Counted from the first letter of the stretch, positions 17,090 through 24,990 are shown. The stretch: DNA of 64,000 nt from an uncultured Bacteroidales bacterium (GCA_905233475.1 CAJOEN010000031.1:27099-91098), one strand, 5' to 3'. Notes: generated from the sequence alone by a model not told the origin. Numbers and translations: made by a program.

Positions 17090-18483
17090 TTAATTGCGAA
17101 CATCCTAATATTATCATTAACCCGTCTGTATATCAGCATATACAGAAGAACCATATTATATACTTAAATGATCATCCTCGTAATTTTCTTACTGCTGGCC
17201 TTCTTAATGTAAAATATTTGTATTGTGTTCTTTCTGAGATACGTAAGTCGTTGAACATTAAGACTTCTGATTTTAATCTTCATTATTTTGTTGATGATTT
17301 TGGTATTCGTCAGCTTGTTTTTCTTCAAGTTCCTTGCAATCATTGTAACTTATGCCGCCGCAGACGTCAAAATGACTTAGTTCAGCGTTTCCGCTTTGAA
17401 ACAGAGGAACACTCTGAATTACCTTATTTTGTTACCCTTACTCACAATCGCTATTCTCTTCCTAAGGATAATCTTGTACATATTCGAACAATTCAGCTCT
17501 ATATTAAGCGGCTTCGTGATTATGCTCTTCGTGATTTTGGTATTACTGATATATCATTCTATGCTCAAGGTGAGTACGGTAAGAAGCGTAATCGTCCACA
17601 TTATCATTTTCTTATATGGGGTCTTCCTAAGTTCGATAATATTCTTGTCGCTCGTGATTGGTTTTCAAAGTCTTGGCGTACTAAGACTAAGATTTCATTT
17701 TATCAGCGTTCAACTGGAAAAATTATTAAGTCTAAGGCTCCTCTTGGTATTGTTCATTGTAGTCAAGTTGCTTCACCTGATTATCTTGATTATTATTTTA
17801 GAACTCGTGGAAAACGGATTTCTGCTACTGACGCATTCAAGTACGCGTCTAAGTATTCTACTAAGGATGGTGGTTTATCTACTTGGTCTTGTCATTTAGG
17901 TGAGAAGTATGTTAAGAGAACTTATTCTGCTGATTTACTTGGTCTTAATCCTCGTATTGATATTTATTTTCTTGACAGGTTTGGTACCACTTCTCCTGTT
18001 ATTAAAAATAGGTGGTTTTTTAATGTTGTATTCGGCAATTTAAGTAAGGAAACATATAAGTTACGTAGCGAGTTGAAACACATTGTTGCTTCTTTATCTG
18101 TGAAAAATAGAAAGTTAGTCGATTGGTGTACCTATAAGATTAAGCCCATTGCTGACGATTATGGTTATATTGTCGGTTATCCCTATATTAATAAGCGTGA
18201 AGTTATTGATTATTTAAAGAATAAGTGTGTTGTCTCTCGGCTCAAGCGTGTTAAGTCTCGATTTAACCAGTTTTATTATTATAATGGTATTATTGTGAAT
18301 AATTTATTGAATTTATATTGGGATACCGATTTCGATGAGTTGGAAAATAGGCATTTGGCTAAGGTTATTTACCAACAACGTTGCTTTGCTGTTGTCCCTG
18401 AGCTCACTGTTGAAGAGGTTGCAATTAATTCACATCGTTCTGCTCGATATGCTTATTATCAGGATATTAATCAATCATTGTAA
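17086..18483 (+). CDS. Microvirus replication initiator (VP4-type, HUH endonuclease)
   Basis: The 465-residue protein has the microvirus VP4 signature: a Cys/His cluster VPCNHCNLCRRRRQNDLVQRF (about 87-107), then FVTLTHNRYS (about 114-123), the HUH motif NRPHYHFLIWG with His172 and His174, and a YASKYSTK segment with Tyr253 and Tyr257. The spacing of two tyrosines matches superfamily I Rep proteins. It would nick the virion-strand origin of the double-stranded form and start rolling-circle replication. It overlaps the preceding ORF by 4 nt. Confidence 0.93.
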   Translation: MINCEHPNIIINPSVYQHIQKNHIIYLNDHPRNFLTAGLLNVKYLYCVLSEIRKSLNIKTSDFNLHYFVDDFGIRQLVFLQVPCNHCNLCRRRRQNDLVQRFRFETEEHSELPYFVTLTHNRYSLPKDNLVHIRTIQLYIKRLRDYALRDFGITDISFYAQGEYGKKRNRPHYHFLIWGLPKFDNILVARDWFSKSWRTKTKISFYQRSTGKIIKSKAPLGIVHCSQVASPDYLDYYFRTRGKRISATDAFKYASKYSTKDGGLSTWSCHLGEKYVKRTYSADLLGLNPRIDIYFLDRFGTTSPVIKNRWFFNVVFGNLSKETYKLRSELKHIVASLSVKNRKLVDWCTYKIKPIADDYGYIVGYPYINKREVIDYLKNKCVVSRLKRVKSRFNQFYYYNGIIVNNLLNLYWDTDFDELENRHLAKVIYQQRCFAVVPELTVEEVAINSHRSARYAYYQDINQSL

Positions 18484-18525
18484 TTCATTTAATTCATATA
18501 TTTATTAACTAAAACATTTACAATT

Positions 18526-18621
18526 ATGAAATTAGCTACTTTTCCTTTCCGTCTTATATGGAACATTATCAAAACAGTTGTCGAGATGATTCTCGGAGAT
18601 TTAAACCTCAAAAAAAAGTAA
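18526..18621 (+). CDS. 31-residue hydrophobic/amphipathic phage peptide
   Basis: A short ORF of 31 codons lies in the 144-nt gap between the replication gene and the capsid gene. It encodes a peptide with a hydrophobic stretch (FPFRLIWNIIKTVVEMIL) and a Lys-rich end (KKK). Nothing else fills the gap. It stops 6 nt before the capsid start codon. It might be a membrane-active peptide or a coupling leader; no homologue is recognised. Confidence 0.5.
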   Translation: MKLATFPFRLIWNIIKTVVEMILGDLNLKKK

Positions 18622-18627
18622 TTAGTT

Positions 18628-20844
18628 ATGGCAAGTATTTATAAAAGACAAAAGGGTTATGTGAAGAAGCCTAATCGGAATAATTTCGATTTGACTTTTT
18701 CTAACAATTTCACGACTAAAATAGGTCAGATAACTCCTATTATGTGTAAGGAAGTTAATCCCGGCGATAAGTTTAATATTAATTTTGCCGCTGGTCTTCG
18801 TGCAATGCCTTTGGCGTTCCCTATTCAGACACCTTTACAGGCTCAATTTTCATTTTTCTACGTTCGTAATCGGACATTATGGAAAGATTGGATGGACTTC
18901 TATGGTAGGACAAAGGATGGTCTCATTCATCCATATATTTCTATTCCTTACTCTCGTGCTCATGAGATGGGAACTTGTTCTCTTGCTGATTATCTCGGTG
19001 TTCCTACTACTTATGCTCAACAAGAAATAATTGATTTTGAATCATATTTCTTCCATGGTGACCCTCAAGTCCGCACCTCAGCTAATAGTACAACTTCTGT
19101 TAATGTCACTACTATTCCCGCCGAGGGTGATTCTTATAACAATCAAGGAGATAATATTACTGTATCTGATATTGGTGCACGTGTCTACCCTTATCGATTT
19201 GTTTGGAATGTAGTTACTACAGGAACACTTGGTTATAAGGTAAATAACTATTTCGGCCAAGATTCATATGGACTTTATATTAAAGTTAATGGCCGTCAGT
19301 TGAAAGACCGTCTGAAATTCCCATTTGGTGACGCCTCAACGATTATTAATAATCTTTCTGACTGCACAATTCTTGTCTCTGTAAATGACGATGGTTCAAC
19401 AGGTTACGAAAATTCTGTTGTTCGTGGTCGTGGCAAGATTAGTTCTGTTACTGTTACCGATGGAGTATTGGAATGTGAATGGAGTGACCCTCTCAAAGAC
19501 TTGTTTGCAACAGGTAACTATTCGGACGCATATATCACATTTGTTTTCCTTGTCAATCCTTGGGTCGCTTTTTCTTCTTCGTTATTCACTGGCAATCAGG
19601 TGTCTGTTAACTTTCAACTTGTTAGTACTTCTGATGTCTCCAATACAAGCAATCCCTTTGTTATTCAAAGTGGTGATGAAGTTCCTGATATACGATTGAA
19701 TGCTCTTCCATTCCGTGCATATGAGGCTATTTATAACTCATATTATCGAAATGAAATAAATGACCCATTTGTATTGAATGGTACACCTGAGTATAATCGT
19801 TATGTAACTAACTTGGATGGCGGTGCTGATAGTATTACACCATTATTCTTACGTATGCGTAACTATGAGTTAGATTTTTTGACATCTGCCGTTCCCTCTC
19901 CACAACATGGCATTGCTCCTCTTGTTGGTGTGTCTTCAACTGGTGTATTCAAGTTTGAGGATGAAGATGGTCATATCTTTACCCTAACACCTAAGATAGG
20001 TGATGATGGTAATACTCTCACTGGTATTGATAGCTATGATGAGGGTCTTCCTGTAGGTAATATCAAGAGGCTTACTGAACTTATTAGGTATGGTATTTCT
20101 ATTAATGATTTCCGACAGGTTAATTCATTACAGCGTTTTCTTGAGACAAATATCCGTCGTGGGTTAAAGTATAAGCAACAGATATTATCTCATCATGGTG
20201 TTAATGTTCGATATGATGAGTTGGATATGCCTGAGTATCTTGGTGGTCTTACTCGTAATATAAATGTTACTCAAATCACTTCTACTGCTGAGACTTCTGA
20301 GATGGCTCTTGGTGAATTCGGTGGTCAAGCTGGATTATTTACTCAAAACACTCATGGTATTAATCATTATTTCGATGAGCCGGGCTTCTTATTCTGCATG
20401 CTCACTATTGTTCCTATTCCTAACTATTCTCAGCTTCTTGATAAGAAGTTTCTTAAGGACAATCAGTTAGATTACTTCTTCCCTGAGTTTAACCATATTG
20501 GTTACCAACCTATCGATTATCGTGAGGTTACTCCAATTCAGGCTAAGTTACATGGGGTTGATTACAATAGTGTATTTGGCTACCAACGACCTTACTACGA
20601 CCTTGTATCTTCGGTTGATGAGGTTCATGGCCTTATGCGTACCACTATGCAGGGCTTCTTATTGACCCGTAATTTTGGTACTCCTCCACGTCTTGGTCAT
20701 GACTTTCTTGAGATAAATCCTGATGATATGACTAACCCGTTTGTCGACACTTCCGTTGATTCTGATACATTTGTTGGTCAAATTTCCTTTGACATTAAAG
20801 CCAAGCGTGCTGTTTCTAAGGTTGCTATTCCGAGACTTGAATAA
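18628..20844 (+). CDS. Microvirus major capsid protein (VP1)
   Basis: The 738-residue protein has the N-terminal microvirus capsid pattern NNFDLTFSNNFTTK...ITPIMCKEVNPGDKFNI (about 18-52) and later QTPLQAQFSFFYVRNRTLWKDWMDF. The C-terminal part has HGINHYFDEPGFLF and QIEFDIKAKRAV-like capsid features. It forms the T=1 icosahedral shell. At 738 aa it is long for the family (gokushoviruses have about 530-560), in line with the larger capsid proteins of Bacteroidetes microviruses, where surface loop insertions are expected. Confidence 0.93.
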   Translation: MASIYKRQKGYVKKPNRNNFDLTFSNNFTTKIGQITPIMCKEVNPGDKFNINFAAGLRAMPLAFPIQTPLQAQFSFFYVRNRTLWKDWMDFYGRTKDGLIHPYISIPYSRAHEMGTCSLADYLGVPTTYAQQEIIDFESYFFHGDPQVRTSANSTTSVNVTTIPAEGDSYNNQGDNITVSDIGARVYPYRFVWNVVTTGTLGYKVNNYFGQDSYGLYIKVNGRQLKDRLKFPFGDASTIINNLSDCTILVSVNDDGSTGYENSVVRGRGKISSVTVTDGVLECEWSDPLKDLFATGNYSDAYITFVFLVNPWVAFSSSLFTGNQVSVNFQLVSTSDVSNTSNPFVIQSGDEVPDIRLNALPFRAYEAIYNSYYRNEINDPFVLNGTPEYNRYVTNLDGGADSITPLFLRMRNYELDFLTSAVPSPQHGIAPLVGVSSTGVFKFEDEDGHIFTLTPKIGDDGNTLTGIDSYDEGLPVGNIKRLTELIRYGISINDFRQVNSLQRFLETNIRRGLKYKQQILSHHGVNVRYDELDMPEYLGGLTRNINVTQITSTAETSEMALGEFGGQAGLFTQNTHGINHYFDEPGFLFCMLTIVPIPNYSQLLDKKFLKDNQLDYFFPEFNHIGYQPIDYREVTPIQAKLHGVDYNSVFGYQRPYYDLVSSVDEVHGLMRTTMQGFLLTRNFGTPPRLGHDFLEINPDDMTNPFVDTSVDSDTFVGQISFDIKAKRAVSKVAIPRLE

Positions 20845-20874
20845 TTATTGTTTTCATCTGTTTTATTGTTTATT

Positions 20875-20902
20875 GGGCTGTAGTCCGCTGCAGCCCTTTT
20901 TT
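20875..20902 (+). terminator. Rho-independent terminator after the capsid gene
   Basis: GGGCTGTAG pairs with CTGCAGCCC (9 bp with one GU) around a TCCG loop, followed by TTTTTT. It lies 31 nt after the capsid stop and would lower transcription into the VP3-like and pilot genes. Confidence 0.85.
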
Positions 20903-20939
20903 AAAAAAGTTTAAAAATTTTAATAAAAGAAATATTATT

Positions 20940-21281
20940 ATGAATACACGTCAAAAAATTTTTATGCGCTCTTGCGTACGAATCAAAAACACTAAGTTGT
21001 TGGAGCATGAGTCTCCAGTACAATCTGGATTGTCCGTTACTCCGTCTCAGATGTTGCGAATGACTGAACAAGGTATTGCTATCAGTCCTGCTGCTGTTGA
21101 TGAGACAATATTTAGCGATAATGATTACAAGAACACTAATGATTTCCATGTTAATGTAGAGGATAGACGTCATATTGATATTAATATGGTATGGGAGACA
21201 GAACAAGACATTAAAAAGAAATTCCGTAAAGCTCGTAAGGACGGAGCATTTGTAGATGTTGAACCGAAAGGAGGTGAATAA
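20940..21281 (+). CDS. Small virion or internal scaffolding protein (VP3-like)
   Basis: The 113-residue protein has SVTPSQMLRMTEQGIAIS (about 36-53), which recalls the VP3/scaffolding type of microviruses, and a charged C-terminus. It sits between capsid and pilot genes. Its stop codon TAA shares one base with the pilot start (TAATG). The VP3 name rests mainly on position, size and weak motif likeness. Confidence 0.6.
   Translation: MNTRQKIFMRSCVRIKNTKLLEHESPVQSGLSVTPSQMLRMTEQGIAISPAAVDETIFSDNDYKNTNDFHVNVEDRRHIDINMVWETEQDIKKKFRKARKDGAFVDVEPKGGE
21267..21277 (+). promoter_or_regulatory. Strong Shine-Dalgarno before the pilot gene
   Basis: AAAGGAGGTGA ends 3 nt before the ATG at 21281, with GGAGG centred 6 nt upstream. 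Nearly all other starts in the window lack any such sequence, as usual in Bacteroidetes. The same bases encode the last residues of the preceding protein. Confidence 0.85.
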
Positions 21282-22393
21282 TGGGCCCCGCTGTTATTAA
21301 GGGATTGTTTGACTTAGGTACTGGCCTTGCTTCTGTTGGTGGTTCTCTATGGTCTAATTCTCAAAACAGGCGTTCTCAAGAGAACGAGAATGCCCGTAAT
21401 CGCGCATATTCTCGTGAGCAAAATCGCTTGAATTTAGAACAATGGCAACGTGAAAACGTATATAATAGTCCATTTGCTCAAATGCAGCGTCTTCGTGCTG
21501 CTGGCATTAATCCTGCTATGGCATATTCCGATGGTATTGAGAATTTGGCTGCTCAGAGTCCTGAGATGATAGCTTCTCAAAGTAAGGCCTATACTGGCAC
21601 TCCTAATCCATTTTCTTCATTTGTTGATGATTATTCTACTATGTCTCAGTTACGTGCTACTATTGAAAATATTAATGCTGATACTGAGTATAAGAGAGCT
21701 AAGTCCGGCGAGAGTGCTATTGTTCGTGCGTTGTATGAACAGAAGTTGGAGATTGATGGCACGAAGTTCACTTGGGATAAGGAAGATAGGGAGTTAGATA
21801 AGGAGCGCAATATTACTGAGCTTAATCTTGTTCGTGAACGATATGAGACACAGAAGGAGGAAACAAGGAAAGTTGCTCAACAGGTTCGTAATCTTTCCAA
21901 GGAGTATGATATTAAGGAGCTTGAGCGGGAATTCCTCGAACTCACTAAGGATGATAGAGTTATGTCTATTAAGCTTAATAATAGTGAATTACGTTCTAAG
22001 ATACGTCTTAACGGTCAGACGTATGAACTTAATGAATTTGTCAAAAAGGAGCGTGTAGCTCGTGTTAATGCTATATCTTCTTATAATGATAAGATTTTAT
22101 CTCAGTTTTTGCGTGAGGCTTCTAATGGTGCTATTAATTTTGATTCTATGGATGAGAGCGGTAAGTCTATGCTAAGAGCTGTTTATGGTGAAGATTTCTT
22201 CCATAATCAGCAGTTGCAGAATGAAGCATATCTTGACGCTCTTGCATGTGAATTGGTGTATGGAAATGCTCAGCATATTCAGCTCGAAAATACTTACTAT
22301 GGCATTCAGCAGTTGAGTAATCTTATTAGTTCTTATTCTAAGGTTCGTGGTTCTCTTGGTAAGCGTAATGGTGGTTTTAAGTCTCGTAAGTAA
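21281..22393 (+). CDS. Microvirus DNA pilot protein (VP2)
   Basis: The 370-residue protein has a Gly-rich N-terminal segment (GPAVIKGLFDLGTGLASVGG), the family hallmark QMQRLRAAGINPAMAYSDG (about 62-80), and a long charged, predicted coiled-coil region (about 130-260). Pilot proteins form the DNA-delivery tube at infection. Translation is coupled to the upstream gene through TAATG with a strong Shine-Dalgarno. Confidence 0.93.
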   Translation: MGPAVIKGLFDLGTGLASVGGSLWSNSQNRRSQENENARNRAYSREQNRLNLEQWQRENVYNSPFAQMQRLRAAGINPAMAYSDGIENLAAQSPEMIASQSKAYTGTPNPFSSFVDDYSTMSQLRATIENINADTEYKRAKSGESAIVRALYEQKLEIDGTKFTWDKEDRELDKERNITELNLVRERYETQKEETRKVAQQVRNLSKEYDIKELEREFLELTKDDRVMSIKLNNSELRSKIRLNGQTYELNEFVKKERVARVNAISSYNDKILSQFLREASNGAINFDSMDESGKSMLRAVYGEDFFHNQQLQNEAYLDALACELVYGNAQHIQLENTYYGIQQLSNLISSYSKVRGSLGKRNGGFKSRK

Positions 22394-22475
22394 TAAACCT
22401 AATAAAATTAACTCTTGCTAAATGCTTAATATCAATCATTAATAGCACTGGCTTGTGTATTTCTTATTTGGGGTT

Positions 22476-22508
22476 CCCTACCGCCAATTCATTGTAATTG
22501 CGGTAGGG
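22476..22508 (+). other. Hairpin 1 in noncoding end of the phage
   Basis: CCCTACCGC(C)AATT pairs with AATTGCGGTAGGG (13 bp with one bulged C) around a CATTGT loop. No T-run follows directly. It could act in transcription, as part of the rolling-circle or lagging-strand origin, or in packaging. Confidence 0.6.
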
Positions 22509-22524
22509 TTCTTGCATTCCCATT

Positions 22525-22545
22525 AGTCCCGTGAGGGACTTTTTT
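22525..22545 (+). terminator. Rho-independent terminator at end of phage genes
   Basis: AGTCCC/GGGACT stem with a GNRA-type GTGA loop followed by TTTTTT. It lies 132 nt after the pilot stop and ends the plus-strand phage transcript. Confidence 0.85.
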
Positions 22546-22570
22546 GTAGAAATTCTTCGATTTCGATGTA

Positions 22571-22591
22571 CAAGAGTCTAAAACACTCTTG
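22571..22591 (+). other. Hairpin 2 in noncoding end of the phage
   Basis: CAAGAGT pairs with ACTCTTG around a 7-nt CTAAAAC loop. Its function is unknown; it lies just before the alternating pyrimidine-purine tract. Confidence 0.5.
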
Positions 22592-22677
22592 CTGGTGTTC
22601 TTGTATATTATTCGGCAACTCACAGATTTCTGTAACTCTGTACGTTGCGAAAACTTTTTGTCATTCAATTAAAACAA

Positions 22678-22718
22678 TACGTATGCGCGCGCGCGCGATT
22701 TACGCGTGTGTGTGCGTG
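22678..22718 (+). other. Alternating pyrimidine-purine tract (Z-DNA-prone)
   Basis: Two strictly alternating pyrimidine-purine runs, 18 nt (22678-22695, with a GCGCGCGC core) and 20 nt (22699-22718), are separated by three bases. The surrounding phage DNA is AT-rich, so such a CpG-rich tract is exceptional. Alternating CG/TG repeats can adopt Z-DNA in negatively supercoiled circles. Confidence 0.85.
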
Positions 22719-22758
22719 CGAAATGTTATATGTTTGAAAAAAATGTTATATTTGTTCC

Positions 22759-22845
22759 ATGATTACAATTATTTTTATAGGATTAATATTATTGATTATT
22801 AAGTTATTACTTGAAATAATTTTTATGTTTATTGACCGAAAATAA
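22759..22845 (+). CDS. 28-residue hydrophobic phage peptide (candidate)
   Basis: ATG at 22759 opens a 28-codon ORF whose product is almost entirely hydrophobic (MITIIFIGLILLIIKLLLEI...), with a charged end (DRK). It would form one membrane helix. It lies after the phage terminator and before the attR promoter. A single-span lysis peptide is one possibility, by analogy with phage phiX174 E, whose N-terminal membrane segment is the active part. AT-rich DNA readily yields hydrophobic short ORFs, so chance is possible. No known homologue is recognised. Confidence 0.35.
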   Translation: MITIIFIGLILLIIKLLLEIIFMFIDRK

Positions 22846-22863
22846 TATTTTTTGAATAATTTT

Positions 22864-22894
22864 TTTGTCAATTAAAAAAAATGTAGTAATTTTG
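22864..22894 (+). promoter_or_regulatory. Consensus promoter reading into attR
   Basis: TTTG at 22864-22867, a 19-nt spacer and TAATTTTG at 22887-22894 match the Bacteroidetes consensus exactly, like the promoters of the tRNA-Leu gene and the riboswitch. The last base is also the first base of the dif-like site. Transcription would begin near 22901, inside the att core. In the circle it would run into the phage genes; in the prophage it runs into the host. Confidence 0.8.
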
Positions 22895-22921
22895 TGTTAC
22901 ATAATTTATATTATGTTAAGT
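22894..22921 (+). other. attR: full dif-type XerC/XerD site
   Basis: XerC arm GTGTTACATAA, centre TTTATA and XerD arm TTATGTTAAGT. It agrees with E. coli dif at 21 of 28 positions, including 10 of 11 in the XerD arm. It marks the right prophage junction. Together with attL it indicates that the chromosomal dif, and hence the replication terminus, is here. Confidence 0.9.
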
Positions 22922-23096
22922 AGAAGTTTTTGAACCTTTCCCCTAAGGCTATATATTTTGTTGCGACAACATCTTTAATTTCAAGATATTATCGCTACAA
23001 AACTAAAGGGGACTTCTATTTATTCGTTTGAGAGCGCGTGTCTCCGACACGCCTGTTCTTTATTTGCCTGATATACCTCACATTAGCATGTGAGGT
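22921..23096 (+). other. Structured noncoding region on the host side of attR
   Basis: Three nested or successive foldbacks are visible. A long interrupted hairpin spans 22921-23018: TAGAAGT/ACTTCTA, CCCCT/AGGGG, TTTTGTTGCGA with TCGCTACAAAA, and a tip ATCTT/AAGAT. Next is a 7-bp hairpin GCGTGTC/GACACGC at 23036-23052. Last is a 9-bp perfect hairpin ACCTCACAT/ATGTGAGGT at 23075-23096. No ORF is present. If the attR promoter is active, this would be the 5' part of its transcript. It may be a noncoding RNA, a dif-flanking element or a relic of an earlier insertion. Confidence 0.5.
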
Positions 23097-23132
23097 TATT
23101 GAATGTGCTGACGTTTTTAATGACTTTAAAAA

Positions 23133-24956
23133 TTATTCATCCGTGTCGATATCGTGAATACGTGAGCGTTTGCGTTCGGTCTCGTTAAGTATTATCTTGC
23201 GGATTCTCAAGGCTTTCGGAGTGATTTCAAGATATTCGTCATCGCGAATGTATTCCAAAGCCTCCTCAAGCGAGAATTTTATCGGCGGTGTTGTGGTCGA
23301 TTTGTCGTCGGCGGATTTGGTACGCATATTGGTCAAATTTTTGGCGGTTACTACATTGATAACTATGTCATTATCAGGACGTAAGCCCTCTCCTATCACC
23401 TGTCCGGCGTAAACTTCGTCTCCGGGCTCGATAAAAAATGCTCCACGGTCTTGTAACTTGCTGATACTGTATGCGGTAGCAACTCCGGGTTCCTTGGCTA
23501 TAAGCGCCCCCATTTTTTTGAATCCAAAATCGCCTTTCCAAGGCTCGAAATCCTTGAAGCGGTGGGCAATGATGGCCTCCCCGTTGGATATTGTAAGCAG
23601 TTGGTTGCTCAGCCCTATTATTCCTCGCGAAGGTATTGTAAAATCAAGCTGTACGCGGTCGCCCTTGGTGTTTATCGAATCCACGTCGCCTTTGCGCTGT
23701 GTTACAATGTTTATGACCTTGCTCGAAAATTCTTCCGGAACAAGTATTGTAAGTTGCTCCACAGGCTCGCACTTTACGCCATCTATTTCTTTTATAATTA
23801 CCTTTGGCTGACCTACTTGCAATTCGTAGCCCTCGCGTCGCATTGTCTCAATAAGTATGGACAGGTGAAGTACTCCCCTGCCGTAAACTATCATGGAGTC
23901 GGGCGAATCGGTGTCCTCCACGCGCAGTGCGAGATTTTTTTCCAACTCGCGGTACAGGCGGTCGCGTAGATGACGGGAGGTTACGTATTTGCCGTCTTTG
24001 CCGAAAAGCGGAGAGTTGTTGATTGTGAACAACATACTCATCGTGGGTTCATCCACTTTTATCGGTTTCAGGGGTTCGGGGGCTTCAATATCGCAAATGC
24101 TGTCGCCAATATCGAAATTTTCCAATCCTAATACAGCGCAAATCTCGCCGGCTTCCACAGGGGTTTTGATTTTTTCTTTTGCAAGTCCCTCAAACACATA
24201 TAGTTCCTTTATTTTTGAGCGTACTTGTTCGCCATCGCGACGGACAAGCATAACGTCCTGACCGGCCTGCAGTTTGCCGCGGTGAAGTCGTCCCACAGCT
24301 ATTCGTCCTACGTACGACGAGTAGTCGAGCGATGAAATCATAAGCTGGGTGTTGCCCTGCGGACATTGGGGGGCGGGTATGTGTTCCACTATCAAATCCA
24401 TAAGGTAGGAAATGTCTTCGGTAGGCTTGTTCCAATCGACGCTCATCCAGCCTTGTTTGGAAGAGCCGTAGGCGGTTGGGAAATCAAGCTGCTCCTCGCT
24501 GGCACCAAGGTTGAACATGAGGTCGAAGACTGCCTCCTGAGCAAGTTCGGGATTGCAGTTGGGCTTGTCCACTTTGTTGATTACAACTATCGGCTTGAGA
24601 TTGAGTTCAATGGCTTTCTGCAAAACAAAACGTGTTTGCGGCATAGGCCCTTCAAAAGCATCTACAACCAGCAACACGCCGTCGGCCATGTTTAGCACGC
24701 GCTCCACCTCTCCACCGAAGTCGCTGTGCCCCGGGGTGTCGATGATGTTTATCTTGCAGCCTTTGTAGCGTATGGAGACGTTTTTCGACAAAATGGTAAT
24801 GCCGCGTTCGCGTTCCAGATCGTTGTTGTCGAGAATAAGGTCGTTGGTTTCTTGGTTTTCGCGGAATAGTTTGGCTTGGTGCAACATACGATCAACAAGG
24901 GTTGTCTTGCCATGATCGACATGTGCTATAATCGCTATATTTCTAATGTTTTGCAT
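23133..24956 (-). CDS. typA: Ribosome-associated GTPase TypA/BipA
   Basis: The 607-residue protein has an EF-G-like GTPase domain: [16 protein letters not shown] (P-loop, 9-24), [25 protein letters not shown] and NKVDKPN, followed by domains II-V with [15 protein letters not shown]. TypA binds the ribosome and assists 50S assembly and stress responses. The 3' end lies 37 nt from the last hairpin of the dif-flanking region. Confidence 0.96.
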   Translation of the reverse strand: MQNIRNIAIIAHVDHGKTTLVDRMLHQAKLFRENQETNDLILDNNDLERERGITILSKNVSIRYKGCKINIIDTPGHSDFGGEVERVLNMADGVLLVVDAFEGPMPQTRFVLQKAIELNLKPIVVINKVDKPNCNPELAQEAVFDLMFNLGASEEQLDFPTAYGSSKQGWMSVDWNKPTEDISYLMDLIVEHIPAPQCPQGNTQLMISSLDYSSYVGRIAVGRLHRGKLQAGQDVMLVRRDGEQVRSKIKELYVFEGLAKEKIKTPVEAGEICAVLGLENFDIGDSICDIEAPEPLKPIKVDEPTMSMLFTINNSPLFGKDGKYVTSRHLRDRLYRELEKNLALRVEDTDSPDSMIVYGRGVLHLSILIETMRREGYELQVGQPKVIIKEIDGVKCEPVEQLTILVPEEFSSKVINIVTQRKGDVDSINTKGDRVQLDFTIPSRGIIGLSNQLLTISNGEAIIAHRFKDFEPWKGDFGFKKMGALIAKEPGVATAYSISKLQDRGAFFIEPGDEVYAGQVIGEGLRPDNDIVINVVTAKNLTNMRTKSADDKSTTTPPIKFSLEEALEYIRDDEYLEITPKALRIRKIILNETERKRSRIHDIDTDE

Positions 24957-24982
24957 AAAAAAAACGCTATTAAAAAATCGTG

Positions 24983-24990
24983 CAAATTTA
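24983..24990 (-). promoter_or_regulatory. Candidate -7 element for typA
   Basis: TAAATTTG on the minus strand, 27 nt upstream of the ATG, matches TAnnTTTG; no -33 TTTG is seen at the usual distance. Confidence 0.4.

Larger units (their letters stand above)
16748..22921 (+). mobile_element. Microviridae prophage (Bacteroidetes microvirus type) in chromosomal dif
   Basis: A compact phage genome, all genes on the plus strand: small basic protein, HUH replication initiator, 31-aa peptide, major capsid protein, VP3-like protein and pilot protein, followed by a noncoding regulatory end. The two 28-bp dif-like sites are 6146 bp apart, the size of the circle that would be released by XerCD, within the range of Microviridae. 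No integrase, transposase or toxin gene is present. The sense strand is T-rich and lower in GC than the surrounding genes, as is common for microvirus virion strands. Temperate microviruses in Bacteroidetes and dif-using gokushoviruses are known; this element appears intact. Confidence 0.95.

Noticed and set aside
22731..22754. Promoter TTTG ... TATATTTG for the 28-aa ORF
   Set aside because: The spacer is only 12 nt and the start would fall on the ATG itself; the -7 match is likely chance in AT-rich DNA.
22566..22802. 78-codon ORF spanning hairpin 2 and the CG-rich tract
   Set aside because: It crosses structured and alternating-repeat DNA, its product is Cys/aromatic-rich without pattern, and no start signal is visible.
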